Shown piece after piece: positions 7,653-15,599 of a stretch of DNA of 24,299 nucleotides. The notes beneath the pieces were generated by a model. That model was given only the letters and a program-made list of their open reading frames with translations, did no database searches and was not told the origin of the DNA. A program made the position numbers and the translations under genes. Position 1 is the first letter of the stretch; every line of letters starts with the position of its first letter. Source of the DNA: a virus; IMG/VR virus record IMGVR_UViG_3300010148_000116, positions 1 to 24,299 of that record, one strand, 5' to 3'.

Positions 7653-9852
7653 ATCCCATATTGCTAAGATCACTAATAAGATAATTAAGAACTTTATCAA
7701 CATCTTCAATAATTTCTTCATTTGTTCTTATTGCTAATTTGTCTGACGAAGTCAAAGTTCTTTTATAATATGCTGTTAAATAATCTGGTAATACTTCTTT
7801 TAATTTTTCAACTGCCAATGCATTATTTAATGATTCTTTTTCATAATCATTAACTTTAAAATATCTAGCAAAAGGTATTTCAAATAATGGTGGTGGAGCA
7901 TATGGATCCATTAAATTTTTTGTAGCTTCTTCTTTTGTTAAAGGTGAAATAATATTACCTTGACTTACTCCAAATAAAGTTAAAGGAGTTATTTGTATTG
8001 CTTTATCAATAGTATCAGTAATTTTTTCTTCAAATAAATTGTCAGGAATTTCAGATATTTTTTGATTAAATATTTGATTAATTTTATCAGATTCATCTTG
8101 ATCCCAATTATTTCTTAATTCCCACCAATTTTTAACAAAAGATTTTTCATCTAAAAATACTTTTAAATTTGCTTCTCCTCTTCTGCGAATTATATCAAAT
8201 TGTCTTTTATAATCATTATGAAATTGTGATAATAATTGTTGATTCTCAACACTAATACCCTCAACTCCATAAACAAATGCTTGAGGCTGTTCTGTTAAAG
8301 CATTAAACATTCCAGCTATTTCTACTAAACTATCTCTATTAGCTTGAATATCTAAATTTAAAGATGTGTCTGTTAACGTATTATTAATATATTTTGTTAA
8401 TGGTTTTGGAACAACTCCCATATTAAGTGCATAATTTTTTAAATTATCAAAATCTTCACTTGCAACTCCTTGTAAAAAATCAAATTCAAAAGTTAATCCT
8501 TTTGGATCTTTTCCTGTCATTGTATAAATATGATCATCAATTATCATATCTTTTACTTCATCATCAGTTATTTTAATACCTGAAGATGCAAACTCTAATT
8601 GTATTCTATCAATAACTGTTGTCCATGTTCTATTAAATTTACCAAAATTAACTTTTTCATTTTTATGATAATACTCAGTTTGTTCACCTTTTGGCGAATA
8701 TAAAACTTTAGAATATTTACCAATAATATTACTTTTTTTATTAGCTTCTTTTATTCTTAACCTATCTTCTAAATTTGCATTAAAATAATTTAATTCATTA
8801 TCTAATTCTTGTTCTGTATAACTATTGTATGGTTTAGATACTGTATCAAATAAATTATTCATATTATTTTTATATTTTTCTTGATTCATTAATTTTAATT
8901 TATTTTGTGTTCTTTCTAATGAATCAGCTAAATTATTTACATATTTTAGACTATTTTGTTGTAATAAAGTTCTTTCTTCTGCTGTTGTATCACCTAATGT
9001 TGCAAAGCCATCTAAATCATCTACTTTAGGATTATTCATATATTTGGTTAAATCAGCATTAATTTTAGCAATAGCAGTTTGTATATTAGTTAATTCACCT
9101 TCAATACCTTTGCTTTGAAAAGTTTTTTCATCACCATCTACATCTTTACCTATTAATGCTTCTCTATCTAAAATTTCTGCACTTTCTAATAAAGCAGTGT
9201 GTTTAGAATTTAATCTAGCTTGTTCAAAAGCTAATTGATGTTTTCTTTTCCATACTTGAGGAGTATCTATTTGACCTCTATATTGTGGATCTAATGCATT
9301 AAACATATTTTCATATGCTACTGCTTTTTCTGTAAATTCTGCTAAATGACTATCAAACATAGTTTGATCCCAAGTTGCATAAGGTATACTTTGCATATTT
9401 CTTAATGTATTATCTAACCATAATGCAGTATCATCTTGATTTAATCTAATCATATCTTGTTGTTGCGTAGTATAATGTCTGTTAATTATTTGTTGACCTT
9501 CTCTTGCAGCCATCATTCCAGCATATTGTTTTGCCCAACCTTTATATCTTTTAGGTACACTGTCTATTAATTGACCAATATATGCATCTGTACTTTCAGT
9601 AAATCCATTTGGATTTATTCTATTTTTCATAGCAAAATTATTTATAGCTTTATAAGTATCTATACTAAATTGTGCTTTCCATTTTTCTTCTTCTAACACA
9701 GCAACTTTTTTAGCTTGTAAATCTAAAGATTTACCTAAACTAGCAGCAGCTGTTGCTACCCAATCTCCACTATAAGCTGGAACTACACCCATTCTACTAG
9801 CTACTGAACTAGGTGTTACTGTTGTTTGTTTTTTACCTGTTGTTAATGCCAT
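7645..9852 (-). CDS. Internal virion protein (T7 gp15-like position)
   Basis: This 735-aa, mostly helical and charged protein has no signal peptide or membrane segment. The N-terminal region (VTPSSVASRMGVVPAYSGDW, then LGKSLDLQAKK) is of the type found in podovirus internal core proteins, and the middle is rich in Asn, Lys and Gln with probable long helices (about residues 240-380). It lies between the gp14-like and lysozyme-bearing proteins, the position of T7 gp15, whose product stacks in the capsid core and is ejected into the periplasm. It begins at a TAATG overlap with the preceding gene. I assign it by size, composition and gene order; I see no enzymatic motif. Confidence 0.78.
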   Translation of the reverse strand: MALTTGKKQTTVTPSSVASRMGVVPAYSGDWVATAAASLGKSLDLQAKKVAVLEEEKWKAQFSIDTYKAINNFAMKNRINPNGFTESTDAYIGQLIDSVPKRYKGWAKQYAGMMAAREGQQIINRHYTTQQQDMIRLNQDDTALWLDNTLRNMQSIPYATWDQTMFDSHLAEFTEKAVAYENMFNALDPQYRGQIDTPQVWKRKHQLAFEQARLNSKHTALLESAEILDREALIGKDVDGDEKTFQSKGIEGELTNIQTAIAKINADLTKYMNNPKVDDLDGFATLGDTTAEERTLLQQNSLKYVNNLADSLERTQNKLKLMNQEKYKNNMNNLFDTVSKPYNSYTEQELDNELNYFNANLEDRLRIKEANKKSNIIGKYSKVLYSPKGEQTEYYHKNEKVNFGKFNRTWTTVIDRIQLEFASSGIKITDDEVKDMIIDDHIYTMTGKDPKGLTFEFDFLQGVASEDFDNLKNYALNMGVVPKPLTKYINNTLTDTSLNLDIQANRDSLVEIAGMFNALTEQPQAFVYGVEGISVENQQLLSQFHNDYKRQFDIIRRRGEANLKVFLDEKSFVKNWWELRNNWDQDESDKINQIFNQKISEIPDNLFEEKITDTIDKAIQITPLTLFGVSQGNIISPLTKEEATKNLMDPYAPPPLFEIPFARYFKVNDYEKESLNNALAVEKLKEVLPDYLTAYYKRTLTSSDKLAIRTNEEIIEDVDKVLNYLISDLSNMGYE

Positions 9853-10307
9853 TAATCTTTAAGATCCCTATATTGTAAATATCCATTTGTTAATTCTGTT
9901 ATAACAGAAGTGTAACCACCAAATACTAAATCTTTTTCTTTTAAAGAATTTTCAAACAACATACTTCCAAATTTATTTTGTACTTGTTTTCCCATTAATC
10001 TAATATTTGCTACATCTTTATTCATGTTTTTTTCTACTTGTTTATTAATATTTAAAAAACTCATACTATCATCATAATAACCAGAAGTAGATTGAAATGC
10101 TTTATTCTGTGCTAACTCTCTTAATGCATCTTCTTTTCTTGCATTTTCTGCTTCTAATGCTTGCATAGCAGCTAATCTTTTTTCTGTTTCTATTCTATAA
10201 TTTTCTCTAGCTAATGCAGCTCTTTGAGATTGTATACTTGCTATATTACCAGCAGTTTGTACTCCTGTACTTATTGCAAATAATGTTGCTGATTCTACTC
10301 CACTCAT
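9852..10307 (-). CDS. Small internal virion protein (T7 gp14-like)
   Basis: This 151-aa protein begins with a mildly hydrophobic, Ala/Ser/Gly-rich helix (ATLFAISTGVQTAGNIASI). A long amphipathic, Ala/Glu/Arg-rich helix follows (about residues 28-70, RAALARENYRIETEKRLAAM). The C-terminal half is mixed. This layout and size match internal virion protein B (gp14) of T7-like phages, which inserts in the outer membrane during DNA ejection. It overlaps the tail tube B gene as ATGA and leads into the gp15-like gene by TAATG. The gene order tail tube B, gp14, gp15, gp16, fibre is as in T7. Confidence 0.82.
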   Translation of the reverse strand: MSGVESATLFAISTGVQTAGNIASIQSQRAALARENYRIETEKRLAAMQALEAENARKEDALRELAQNKAFQSTSGYYDDSMSFLNINKQVEKNMNKDVANIRLMGKQVQNKFGSMLFENSLKEKDLVFGGYTSVITELTNGYLQYRDLKD

Positions 10308-12520
10308 GCGAACTGTAACTCCATAGCTATTCCTAATACTTTTAATGGTAAAGGATCGTTTTGGCTAATAGTAATTGTAGGATTTTTACTATAACCTAAA
10401 AAATTAAATTCTTTTTTATCAGTTACTGCAGACACATCACTACCTACTGTAAAATCTACTTGTTGTATTATTAATTCTTTTGAATTTAAATCTTGTGCTT
10501 TCATAGTTATATCTAAACCACCAGATATATCTACAATAGCTTTATTAACTCGTCTTGGCTGTCCTGTTAATGGACCTGTATCTATTTCTTTATCTATTGG
10601 CATTGTTTCTAATATAGGAGTAAAATTAAATCCTACTCTAGTTCCAGTTGGAAAAGGAGCAGAAGTTAATGTTATTCTATTATTACTATCTACTGTAAAT
10701 TCACCTAATGATCCATTACCAAATACTGCAAATACTTTATCTGTATTTTCATAAATTGCATTTACTGTATGAATAAATCCTTCTACAATAGTAATTGCTG
10801 CATTATCACTAGGAGATACTGCTAAGTTTTGATCTAATGTTAAATCATACCCGGAAGCAGTTTGTGTAACAGCAGTAATAGTATATTTAGTTGCATTACC
10901 AGTAATAGTAAAAGTTTCTTGTATAGCTGGATCAGAAGTAAATCCATCTACTGATAATGAGTTTCCAGTTTGACTAGCACCATTTACTAATGGTGTACCT
11001 TTTTGAAATACAGTAGTAGTTGTAGAACAATCAAGAGTTATAGAATCATCATTAGCAAATCTTTCTAAAAAATATTTTGTACCAGAAGGTACTACTCTTT
11101 TTACTATAACAAATAATTGATCATTTAATGCAGCTATACTATGATATTTATCTCCAGTTTGTGTTTCCCACATAGTCCAACCAGCTATTTTTTCATCACG
11201 AATAGAATGAAATAAAGCTAATTTACCATCATCATTAGTTCCACTATTTAAGAAAAAAGCAAATTGTTCTGGTTTAGTTTCATTACCTGTCATCATAGAT
11301 AATTGTTTTGGTACATCAATTAAATGAGAAGCTAATACAGATACACTTGTAGATCTATATGCTTGTTCAACATCTGAAAATACATATTCTCTAATTGCTT
11401 TACCATTTTTTTGACTAAACAAAGAAGCACCATCAAAAGGAATAGGTGCAGCTCTATTGCAACCATAAGGTGTTTGTCGAAGAAATGCTATATTACTTGG
11501 AGTAATAGCAGCTGATTGTGATGACACAGGAACATAATACTCACCACTGTCTGTAAATATTTGTAAGTTACGAGAAGATACAAAATGTCTTATTTCGTTT
11601 ACTGTATCACTTGCAATAGCAACATTAATAGCTTCATCAGCTAAACCAGTTCCTAAATTAAAATTAAAATAACCTCCAATTTGACTAGCTATAACAGCAG
11701 AAGGTTTATCTCTTACTCCTCCAAACCATAATCTATTATCATGGAATGATACTGCTTGAGGAAAACCTCTTTCAGCAGATATTAATTGTTCTTCCCAATC
11801 AGAGTGTGGGCCTGTACTTACAGTATCTTCTATAACAGTAACAGTTACTTCAGTAGCACTTGTAAATCCTGTTACTTTAACTTGTTTACCATTAACTTTT
11901 AAATATGTACCATTATGATTTGATGTAAAAGCATTTGCACTAGCAGTTAGAGTTCTTCCTGTACCAGTTGCATGAGAAGATAATGTAACTGTAATTGATG
12001 AATCAGCATATTTATAAAATGGTTGTTCGCTTTTATTTATACCACCTACTGTAACTGTATCATCTTCTTCAAAAGCAAATGCAGATACAGTAAATGAAGA
12101 AGCACTTGTTCTTTTTATTTCTCTAATTTCATTATTTCTATGAGTTAAAAATACTGTATCACCAAACTGTGCAAAATTTAATTCAAATAATTGAGCAGTA
12201 GTCCAGTTACAATTAGAAGTTATATTAGATTGTATTACAGAACCAGTATTAGAATAAACATCAAGTCTATTATTTGATAAAATAAATAAAGCTACTTCAT
12301 CATTAGAAAATATAAATGGAATTATTCTACATTCTGCTGGCATTGTAGCCATATATTCAGTAGCTGGTCTACGCATTACTCCACCTTCATCTAATAAATA
12401 CCAATTTCTTACTTGTTTTCCACCTTCAAAATATGCTTTAGCGTCAGTTCTAGCATTAAGAAGATTATTAATTTCTCCAGCTGAAAAATTTGTATATACT
12501 TGTCTTACTTTTCTAGGCAT
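10304..12520 (-). CDS. Tail tubular protein B (nozzle, T7 gp12-like)
   Basis: This 738-aa protein is predicted to form the nozzle at the end of the short tail. The N-terminus shows the family signature: VRQVYTNFSAGEINNLLNAR followed by YFEGGKQVRNWYLLDEGGVMRRPAT, which matches the conserved start of podovirus gp12-type proteins. The rest is beta-rich, with RGFPQAVSFHDNRLWFGG near residues 251-268, a motif characteristic of the beta-propeller part of this family, and a C-terminal ITISQNDPLPLKVLGIAMEL. The length is close to that of T7 gp12 (794 aa). It begins at a TAATG overlap with tail tube A, with which it assembles. Confidence 0.92.
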   Translation of the reverse strand: MPRKVRQVYTNFSAGEINNLLNARTDAKAYFEGGKQVRNWYLLDEGGVMRRPATEYMATMPAECRIIPFIFSNDEVALFILSNNRLDVYSNTGSVIQSNITSNCNWTTAQLFELNFAQFGDTVFLTHRNNEIREIKRTSASSFTVSAFAFEEDDTVTVGGINKSEQPFYKYADSSITVTLSSHATGTGRTLTASANAFTSNHNGTYLKVNGKQVKVTGFTSATEVTVTVIEDTVSTGPHSDWEEQLISAERGFPQAVSFHDNRLWFGGVRDKPSAVIASQIGGYFNFNLGTGLADEAINVAIASDTVNEIRHFVSSRNLQIFTDSGEYYVPVSSQSAAITPSNIAFLRQTPYGCNRAAPIPFDGASLFSQKNGKAIREYVFSDVEQAYRSTSVSVLASHLIDVPKQLSMMTGNETKPEQFAFFLNSGTNDDGKLALFHSIRDEKIAGWTMWETQTGDKYHSIAALNDQLFVIVKRVVPSGTKYFLERFANDDSITLDCSTTTTVFQKGTPLVNGASQTGNSLSVDGFTSDPAIQETFTITGNATKYTITAVTQTASGYDLTLDQNLAVSPSDNAAITIVEGFIHTVNAIYENTDKVFAVFGNGSLGEFTVDSNNRITLTSAPFPTGTRVGFNFTPILETMPIDKEIDTGPLTGQPRRVNKAIVDISGGLDITMKAQDLNSKELIIQQVDFTVGSDVSAVTDKKEFNFLGYSKNPTITISQNDPLPLKVLGIAMELQFA

Positions 12521-13128
12521 TATCCAACCACAAGTCCACTACGACTGCTTCTTCTTTCTGTTATAAATCTATCAGTAGAAAGTGTTTTGGTAGTAGTTTC
12601 TTGCGAGTCAGTATTTTTAGCAATTAATAATTGTCTTTCACTTAGTTGATCAAACTCTCGAACTAGAGCTGCGTCTCTTGCTACTGATCCACCAAAGATA
12701 CTAGCTAGTTTATATTCTACTGCTAATCTAAAATGAGGAGGAAATTGATCTTCGCTTTGTCTAAATATATAATCCATTATAACTGTGCTTTGAGATCCAA
12801 AACCATCTAAATAAATTTTATCTTCATATCTATTATATTGAATTAATGCATCATTAACTGTTACTGATAATATTTTTAAACATTCAGGATTTGCTGGTAT
12901 TTGATATGCATATTCATATCTACCAGTAGGTGTATTTGCTAATAAAGATAATTGTTGCTGCCCTGTAGCAAATCTCCAATTATGTCTTGTTAAAGTAGAT
13001 TCTACTACTTCTTCATATATTGTATTTGTAACTTGAGCTTCTGTTGTACCATCAGTAAAAGATGAAATAGGATTTGCTCCTATCATTACTAATGCTCTTG
13101 AAGCTATATCTATTTTTGTTACTGCCAT
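12520..13128 (-). CDS. Tail tubular protein A (adaptor, T7 gp11-like)
   Basis: This 202-aa protein probably forms the adaptor ring between portal and nozzle. Its N-terminus (ASRALVMIGANPISSFTDGT followed by AQVTNTIYEEVVESTLTRHNWRFA) carries the hallmarks of the gp11 family, and the following YEYAYQIPANPECLKILSVT and PPHFRLAVEYKLASIF segments fit as well. The length matches T7 gp11 (196 aa). No Shine-Dalgarno is visible before the ATG. It is the first gene after the hairpin at 13143-13162, so its level probably depends on read-through or a promoter not identified here. It couples to tail tube B through TAATG. Confidence 0.92.
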   Translation of the reverse strand: MAVTKIDIASRALVMIGANPISSFTDGTTEAQVTNTIYEEVVESTLTRHNWRFATGQQQLSLLANTPTGRYEYAYQIPANPECLKILSVTVNDALIQYNRYEDKIYLDGFGSQSTVIMDYIFRQSEDQFPPHFRLAVEYKLASIFGGSVARDAALVREFDQLSERQLLIAKNTDSQETTTKTLSTDRFITERRSSRSGLVVG

Positions 13129-13142
13129 ATTAATTGTAAAAT

Positions 13143-13162
13143 AGAGGGGGAAAACCCCCTCT
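13143..13162 (-). terminator. Hairpin terminator after capsid genes
   Basis: There is a perfect 8-bp stem AGAGGGGG/CCCCCTCT around a 4-nt loop. On the minus strand it is followed by ATTTTACAATT. It lies in the 50-nt gap between the small capsid-associated protein and tail tube A, so it would lower transcription of the tail genes relative to the capsid genes. The plus-strand side (TTATTTGTT) is also T-rich, so it may act in both directions. Confidence 0.8.
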
Positions 13163-13178
13163 TATTTGTTATATTTCT

Positions 13179-13433
13179 TTATGCAAGAGCTACTGTTGTT
13201 ACAGTAGTTGCACCTGTTTCAGAAGTAACTGTAATTACATCCATTTCGTGAGTACCACCTACACCGATTGAACAAAGGATAACGTCACCTTTGCTTAATT
13301 CTTTGAAAGCAGAATTGAAATAGCCTGAAGCTACAACAGTACCTTTAGCATCACCATCAGTATAAAACCATAGTGAGTTTCCAGCACCCATTCCTGATAT
13401 CTTCTTAATTGGATTTGAAGTTGCGTATGCCAT
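13179..13433 (-). CDS. Small capsid-associated (putative decoration/stabilisation) protein
   Basis: This 84-aa protein starts MAYATSNPIKKI and continues with LWFYTDGDAKGTVVASGYF and GDVILCSIG, then a Val/Thr-rich tail. I recognise this pattern from small proteins encoded next to the major capsid gene in many proteobacterial phages, where a decoration or head-stabilising role is supposed. Predicted structure is mostly beta. The start is secured by a full AGGAGGT Shine-Dalgarno (13439-13445) that overlaps the capsid gene stop, with 5-nt spacing, so it should be made in amounts similar to the capsid protein. A strong hairpin follows it. Its base composition is GC-richer than the tail genes, like the capsid gene. 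Confidence 0.8.
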   Translation of the reverse strand: MAYATSNPIKKISGMGAGNSLWFYTDGDAKGTVVASGYFNSAFKELSKGDVILCSIGVGGTHEMDVITVTSETGATTVTTVALA

Positions 13434-13443
13434 TAATTACCTC

Positions 13444-14289
13444 CTATTCCGCACACTTCTGTACTCTAATACCATTAGTATCAATTAAAATTGATCCCAT
13501 GGATAGGTAAGAAGTCATTAAGTGAGATACCTTTTCAGGTATATAGTTTACTTCAGTTCTAACTTCAGATCCTACACCTAGACCCATTGATGACTTGTGC
13601 CATGCAATAGTGTGTCTATCAGTAGAACCAGATGTGTCTAGACCAGAATGTACAAATACTAAGAAGCCTAAGAATTTTTTCGCTGTGTAATTCATACCAG
13701 AAAAAGGTAATTCGTTAGATCCAATGTATTCCATTCTTGACCATTGATCATCATCTAATAAGTTAGACCATTGGTTAGGGCCGATTGCCCAGTATCTTCC
13801 GCCATCATCAGGAACGCTGTTAGTTCCGAAAAGCGCTTGCATTTCTTGGAACTTATCCACGTTCATATCAGTTGCAACAGTACCACCTTGTGCACCAGCA
13901 TTGTTAGCTAGTGTAGTAGCAGAACTCATAGCATCTGTAATGATAGAATCAGTTTTACGACCAAGAGCATATGCTGCATTATTTGCAACAACTGATCTTT
14001 CGTCAATATTGGTTTTAAGCTCGTCTAGTTTGTCTACGTAATCAGACGCATAGAAATCAGATAGAGTTGCAGTTACATTTGTGTGAGAAATGTTCATAGC
14101 AACTACTTCTGCGTGTCTTGCTTTGCTTGTAGCTTCACCTGTTCCAACTTTTTGGAATTTTACAGATTCGCCACTTACTCCGTTTACAGTACGCACTAGG
14201 CTTTTTAGCTTACTACCCATTCTTTGATATGCCATATGCACTTCAGCTTCGAACTGAGTGATAAAAGCATTAGTAATAGAAGCAGACAT
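13444..14289 (-). CDS. Major capsid protein
   Basis: This 281-aa protein is predicted to form the icosahedral shell. It begins with ITNAFITQFEAEVHMAYQRM followed by SKLKSLVRT, the conserved start of a podovirus-type capsid family, and contains KFQKVGTGEATSKARHAEV, DEYVDK-like DYVDKLDELKT, and a C-terminal run GVGSEVRTEVNYIPEKVSHL, typical of HK97-fold capsid proteins of this group. It lies downstream of the scaffold gene and upstream of the small decoration-type gene, as expected. The ATG has a GGAGG Shine-Dalgarno 5 nt away and follows a 95-nt leader with inverted repeats. Codons are visibly GC-richer than in neighbouring genes, consistent with very high expression. Confidence 0.93.
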   Translation of the reverse strand: MSASITNAFITQFEAEVHMAYQRMGSKLKSLVRTVNGVSGESVKFQKVGTGEATSKARHAEVVAMNISHTNVTATLSDFYASDYVDKLDELKTNIDERSVVANNAAYALGRKTDSIITDAMSSATTLANNAGAQGGTVATDMNVDKFQEMQALFGTNSVPDDGGRYWAIGPNQWSNLLDDDQWSRMEYIGSNELPFSGMNYTAKKFLGFLVFVHSGLDTSGSTDRHTIAWHKSSMGLGVGSEVRTEVNYIPEKVSHLMTSYLSMGSILIDTNGIRVQKCAE

Positions 14290-14384
14290 TTTAACCTCCG
14301 TATGCTTGTTAAGTTTACCTAGATTGTCTCAGAGGAGTTTGATATGTTATCTTTACAGGCATATCTAGGGCCTTAGAGGTCTAT
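14290..14384 (-). promoter_or_regulatory. Structured leader of the capsid mRNA with strong RBS
   Basis: This 95-nt gap is the longest within the late arm below the terminase block. Just before the capsid ATG it holds GGAGG (14295-14299). It also contains two overlapping perfect inverted repeats that cannot form together: CCTAGAT (14318-14324) with ATCTAGG (14363-14369), and GATATG (14341-14346) with CATATC (14360-14365). I see no convincing sigma70 promoter. The layout suggests an mRNA leader that controls stability or translation of the capsid message. Confidence 0.5.
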
Positions 14385-14657
14385 TTATTGTTTACTGACA
14401 TTTTTTTTAATATTTTTCAACTCACAAATATTAACAATGTTTTCTTTAGGAATAACACAAGTATCACCAATATCTGTATCATTGTATGTCATATATAAGA
14501 TTAATACATCATCATCATCTTTTAAGACATATCCTTCACTATAATTTATAGCTGGTTTTAATTTTTTTCCTTCAATAGGATCAAGCCATTCAGCAAAAGA
14601 TTGTGCATCACGCCAAGTAGCTTTAACTCGCCTTTTGACTTCCGTAGTACTTTTCAT
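14385..14657 (-). CDS. Hypothetical protein between scaffold and capsid (90 aa)
   Basis: I do not recognise this gene. The N-terminus is basic (KSTTEVKRRVKATWRDAQSF), followed by an acidic patch DDDD (residues 47-50) and beta-like strands (VLILYMTYNDTDIGDTCVI), then a Lys-rich C-terminus. It overlaps the scaffold gene by 35 nt, which is larger than other overlaps here, and no clear Shine-Dalgarno precedes the ATG, so expression may be coupled to scaffold translation. Its place between scaffold and major capsid protein suggests a head-assembly role, for example a minor head protein or assembly cofactor, but that is position only. Confidence 0.7.
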   Translation of the reverse strand: MKSTTEVKRRVKATWRDAQSFAEWLDPIEGKKLKPAINYSEGYVLKDDDDVLILYMTYNDTDIGDTCVIPKENIVNICELKNIKKNVSKQ

Positions 14658-15360
14658 ATAAGTTACTTACTTTATTAATATATGCTTGATCTCTATCTCC
14701 ATCTTTCCAATATCTAGGATCTTTCATCATAGATCTAAGATCTTCTAAACTAGGAGCAGCTTCAATAGCTGTTTCTGTTTGTGGTATAGGTGCATCTTTA
14801 TTAAGTTTCATTATTTCTTCTAATGCTTTTACGCCTTGAGCTGTAGTAGCAAAATTAGCTATTGCTTCATAAGAATCTTTACTTAAATTTTTTTTACTCC
14901 ATAAATCAGCAGCTTCTATTCTTGCATTTGCACTATCTCCTAATAAATTTTTTTCATTATCAATATCAGGTAATGATGATATTTCATTATTAATAAATGC
15001 TTCTATACCTTTATTATATTCTTCTTGAGATAAACCTTTTTGTTTTGCAGTTTCACTCCACCATTGCAATAAAGGCATATCTTCACTAACTTCAATATTT
15101 ATGTTTTCTGGTATTTCTGGTAAATTTAATTCATATTTTTCAGGAACATTAGCTTTTACTTCATTAGCTATATCTTCTCTAATTTGTTTAGATAAATCTT
15201 CTGTTCTTGATCCTAGTTTTTTTTCTAATGAATTATAACTACTAGATAATTCTTCTATATTAATTTCATTAGTATCTTTGTTCCAAAATTTATCTTGAAC
15301 ATAATCTGGTTTAGAAATTTCTTCTGTTTGTTCTGTTTGAGTAACTACTTCTTCTTCCAT
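14623..15360 (-). CDS. Capsid assembly scaffolding protein
   Basis: This 245-aa acidic protein is rich in Glu and Lys and predicted to be mostly helical. It has an N-terminal Glu/Thr-rich region, then DYVQDKFWNKDTNEINIEEL and a coiled-coil-like stretch to about residue 75. The middle contains LLQWWSETAKQKGLSQEEYN. The C-terminus (PSLEDLRSMMKDPRYWKDGD followed by a Tyr/Lys-rich helix) resembles the basic capsid-binding helix-turn-helix of podovirus scaffolds. The core LPEIPENINIEVSEDMPLL fits known phage scaffolds, and the gene sits between portal and capsid genes as in T7 (gp9). It overlaps the preceding small gene by 16 nt. Confidence 0.88.
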   Translation of the reverse strand: MEEEVVTQTEQTEEISKPDYVQDKFWNKDTNEINIEELSSSYNSLEKKLGSRTEDLSKQIREDIANEVKANVPEKYELNLPEIPENINIEVSEDMPLLQWWSETAKQKGLSQEEYNKGIEAFINNEISSLPDIDNEKNLLGDSANARIEAADLWSKKNLSKDSYEAIANFATTAQGVKALEEIMKLNKDAPIPQTETAIEAAPSLEDLRSMMKDPRYWKDGDRDQAYINKVSNLYEKYYGSQKAS

Positions 15361-15599
15361 TCTTTACCTCGCTTAATTCTATTTTTAATTTGTTGCAGCA
15401 TAAATCGTTGACCTTCTAAATGCCATAATACTTTACTATCAGTAGTAGGATTTACTGTAATATTCATAACAATACTATCAAAATATTCCAATATTTTTTT
15501 ACCATCAGGATCAGAAAAAACTGCAGCAAATATTTGATCTATTTCGCTAGTATCTTTTTTATTGTCCTTGTGGCGACTGACTAGGGATTCCCAACTCAT
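15345..15599 (-). CDS. Bbp19-like small phage protein
   Basis: This 84-aa protein contains IFAAVFSDPDGKKILEYF in its first half and VLWHLEGQRFMLQQIKNRI in its second. The combination of an F-x-x-x-F-x-x-x-x-G segment followed by (L)WHLEGQR recalls the Bbp19-like domain of small podovirus proteins encoded beside the portal. Its function is unknown; a head-assembly or packaging role is assumed from location. It overlaps the portal gene by 41 nt and the scaffold gene by 16 nt, so its expression is tied to both. No membrane or signal features are seen. Confidence 0.78.
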   Translation of the reverse strand: MSWESLVSRHKDNKKDTSEIDQIFAAVFSDPDGKKILEYFDSIVMNITVNPTTDSKVLWHLEGQRFMLQQIKNRIKRGKEWKKK

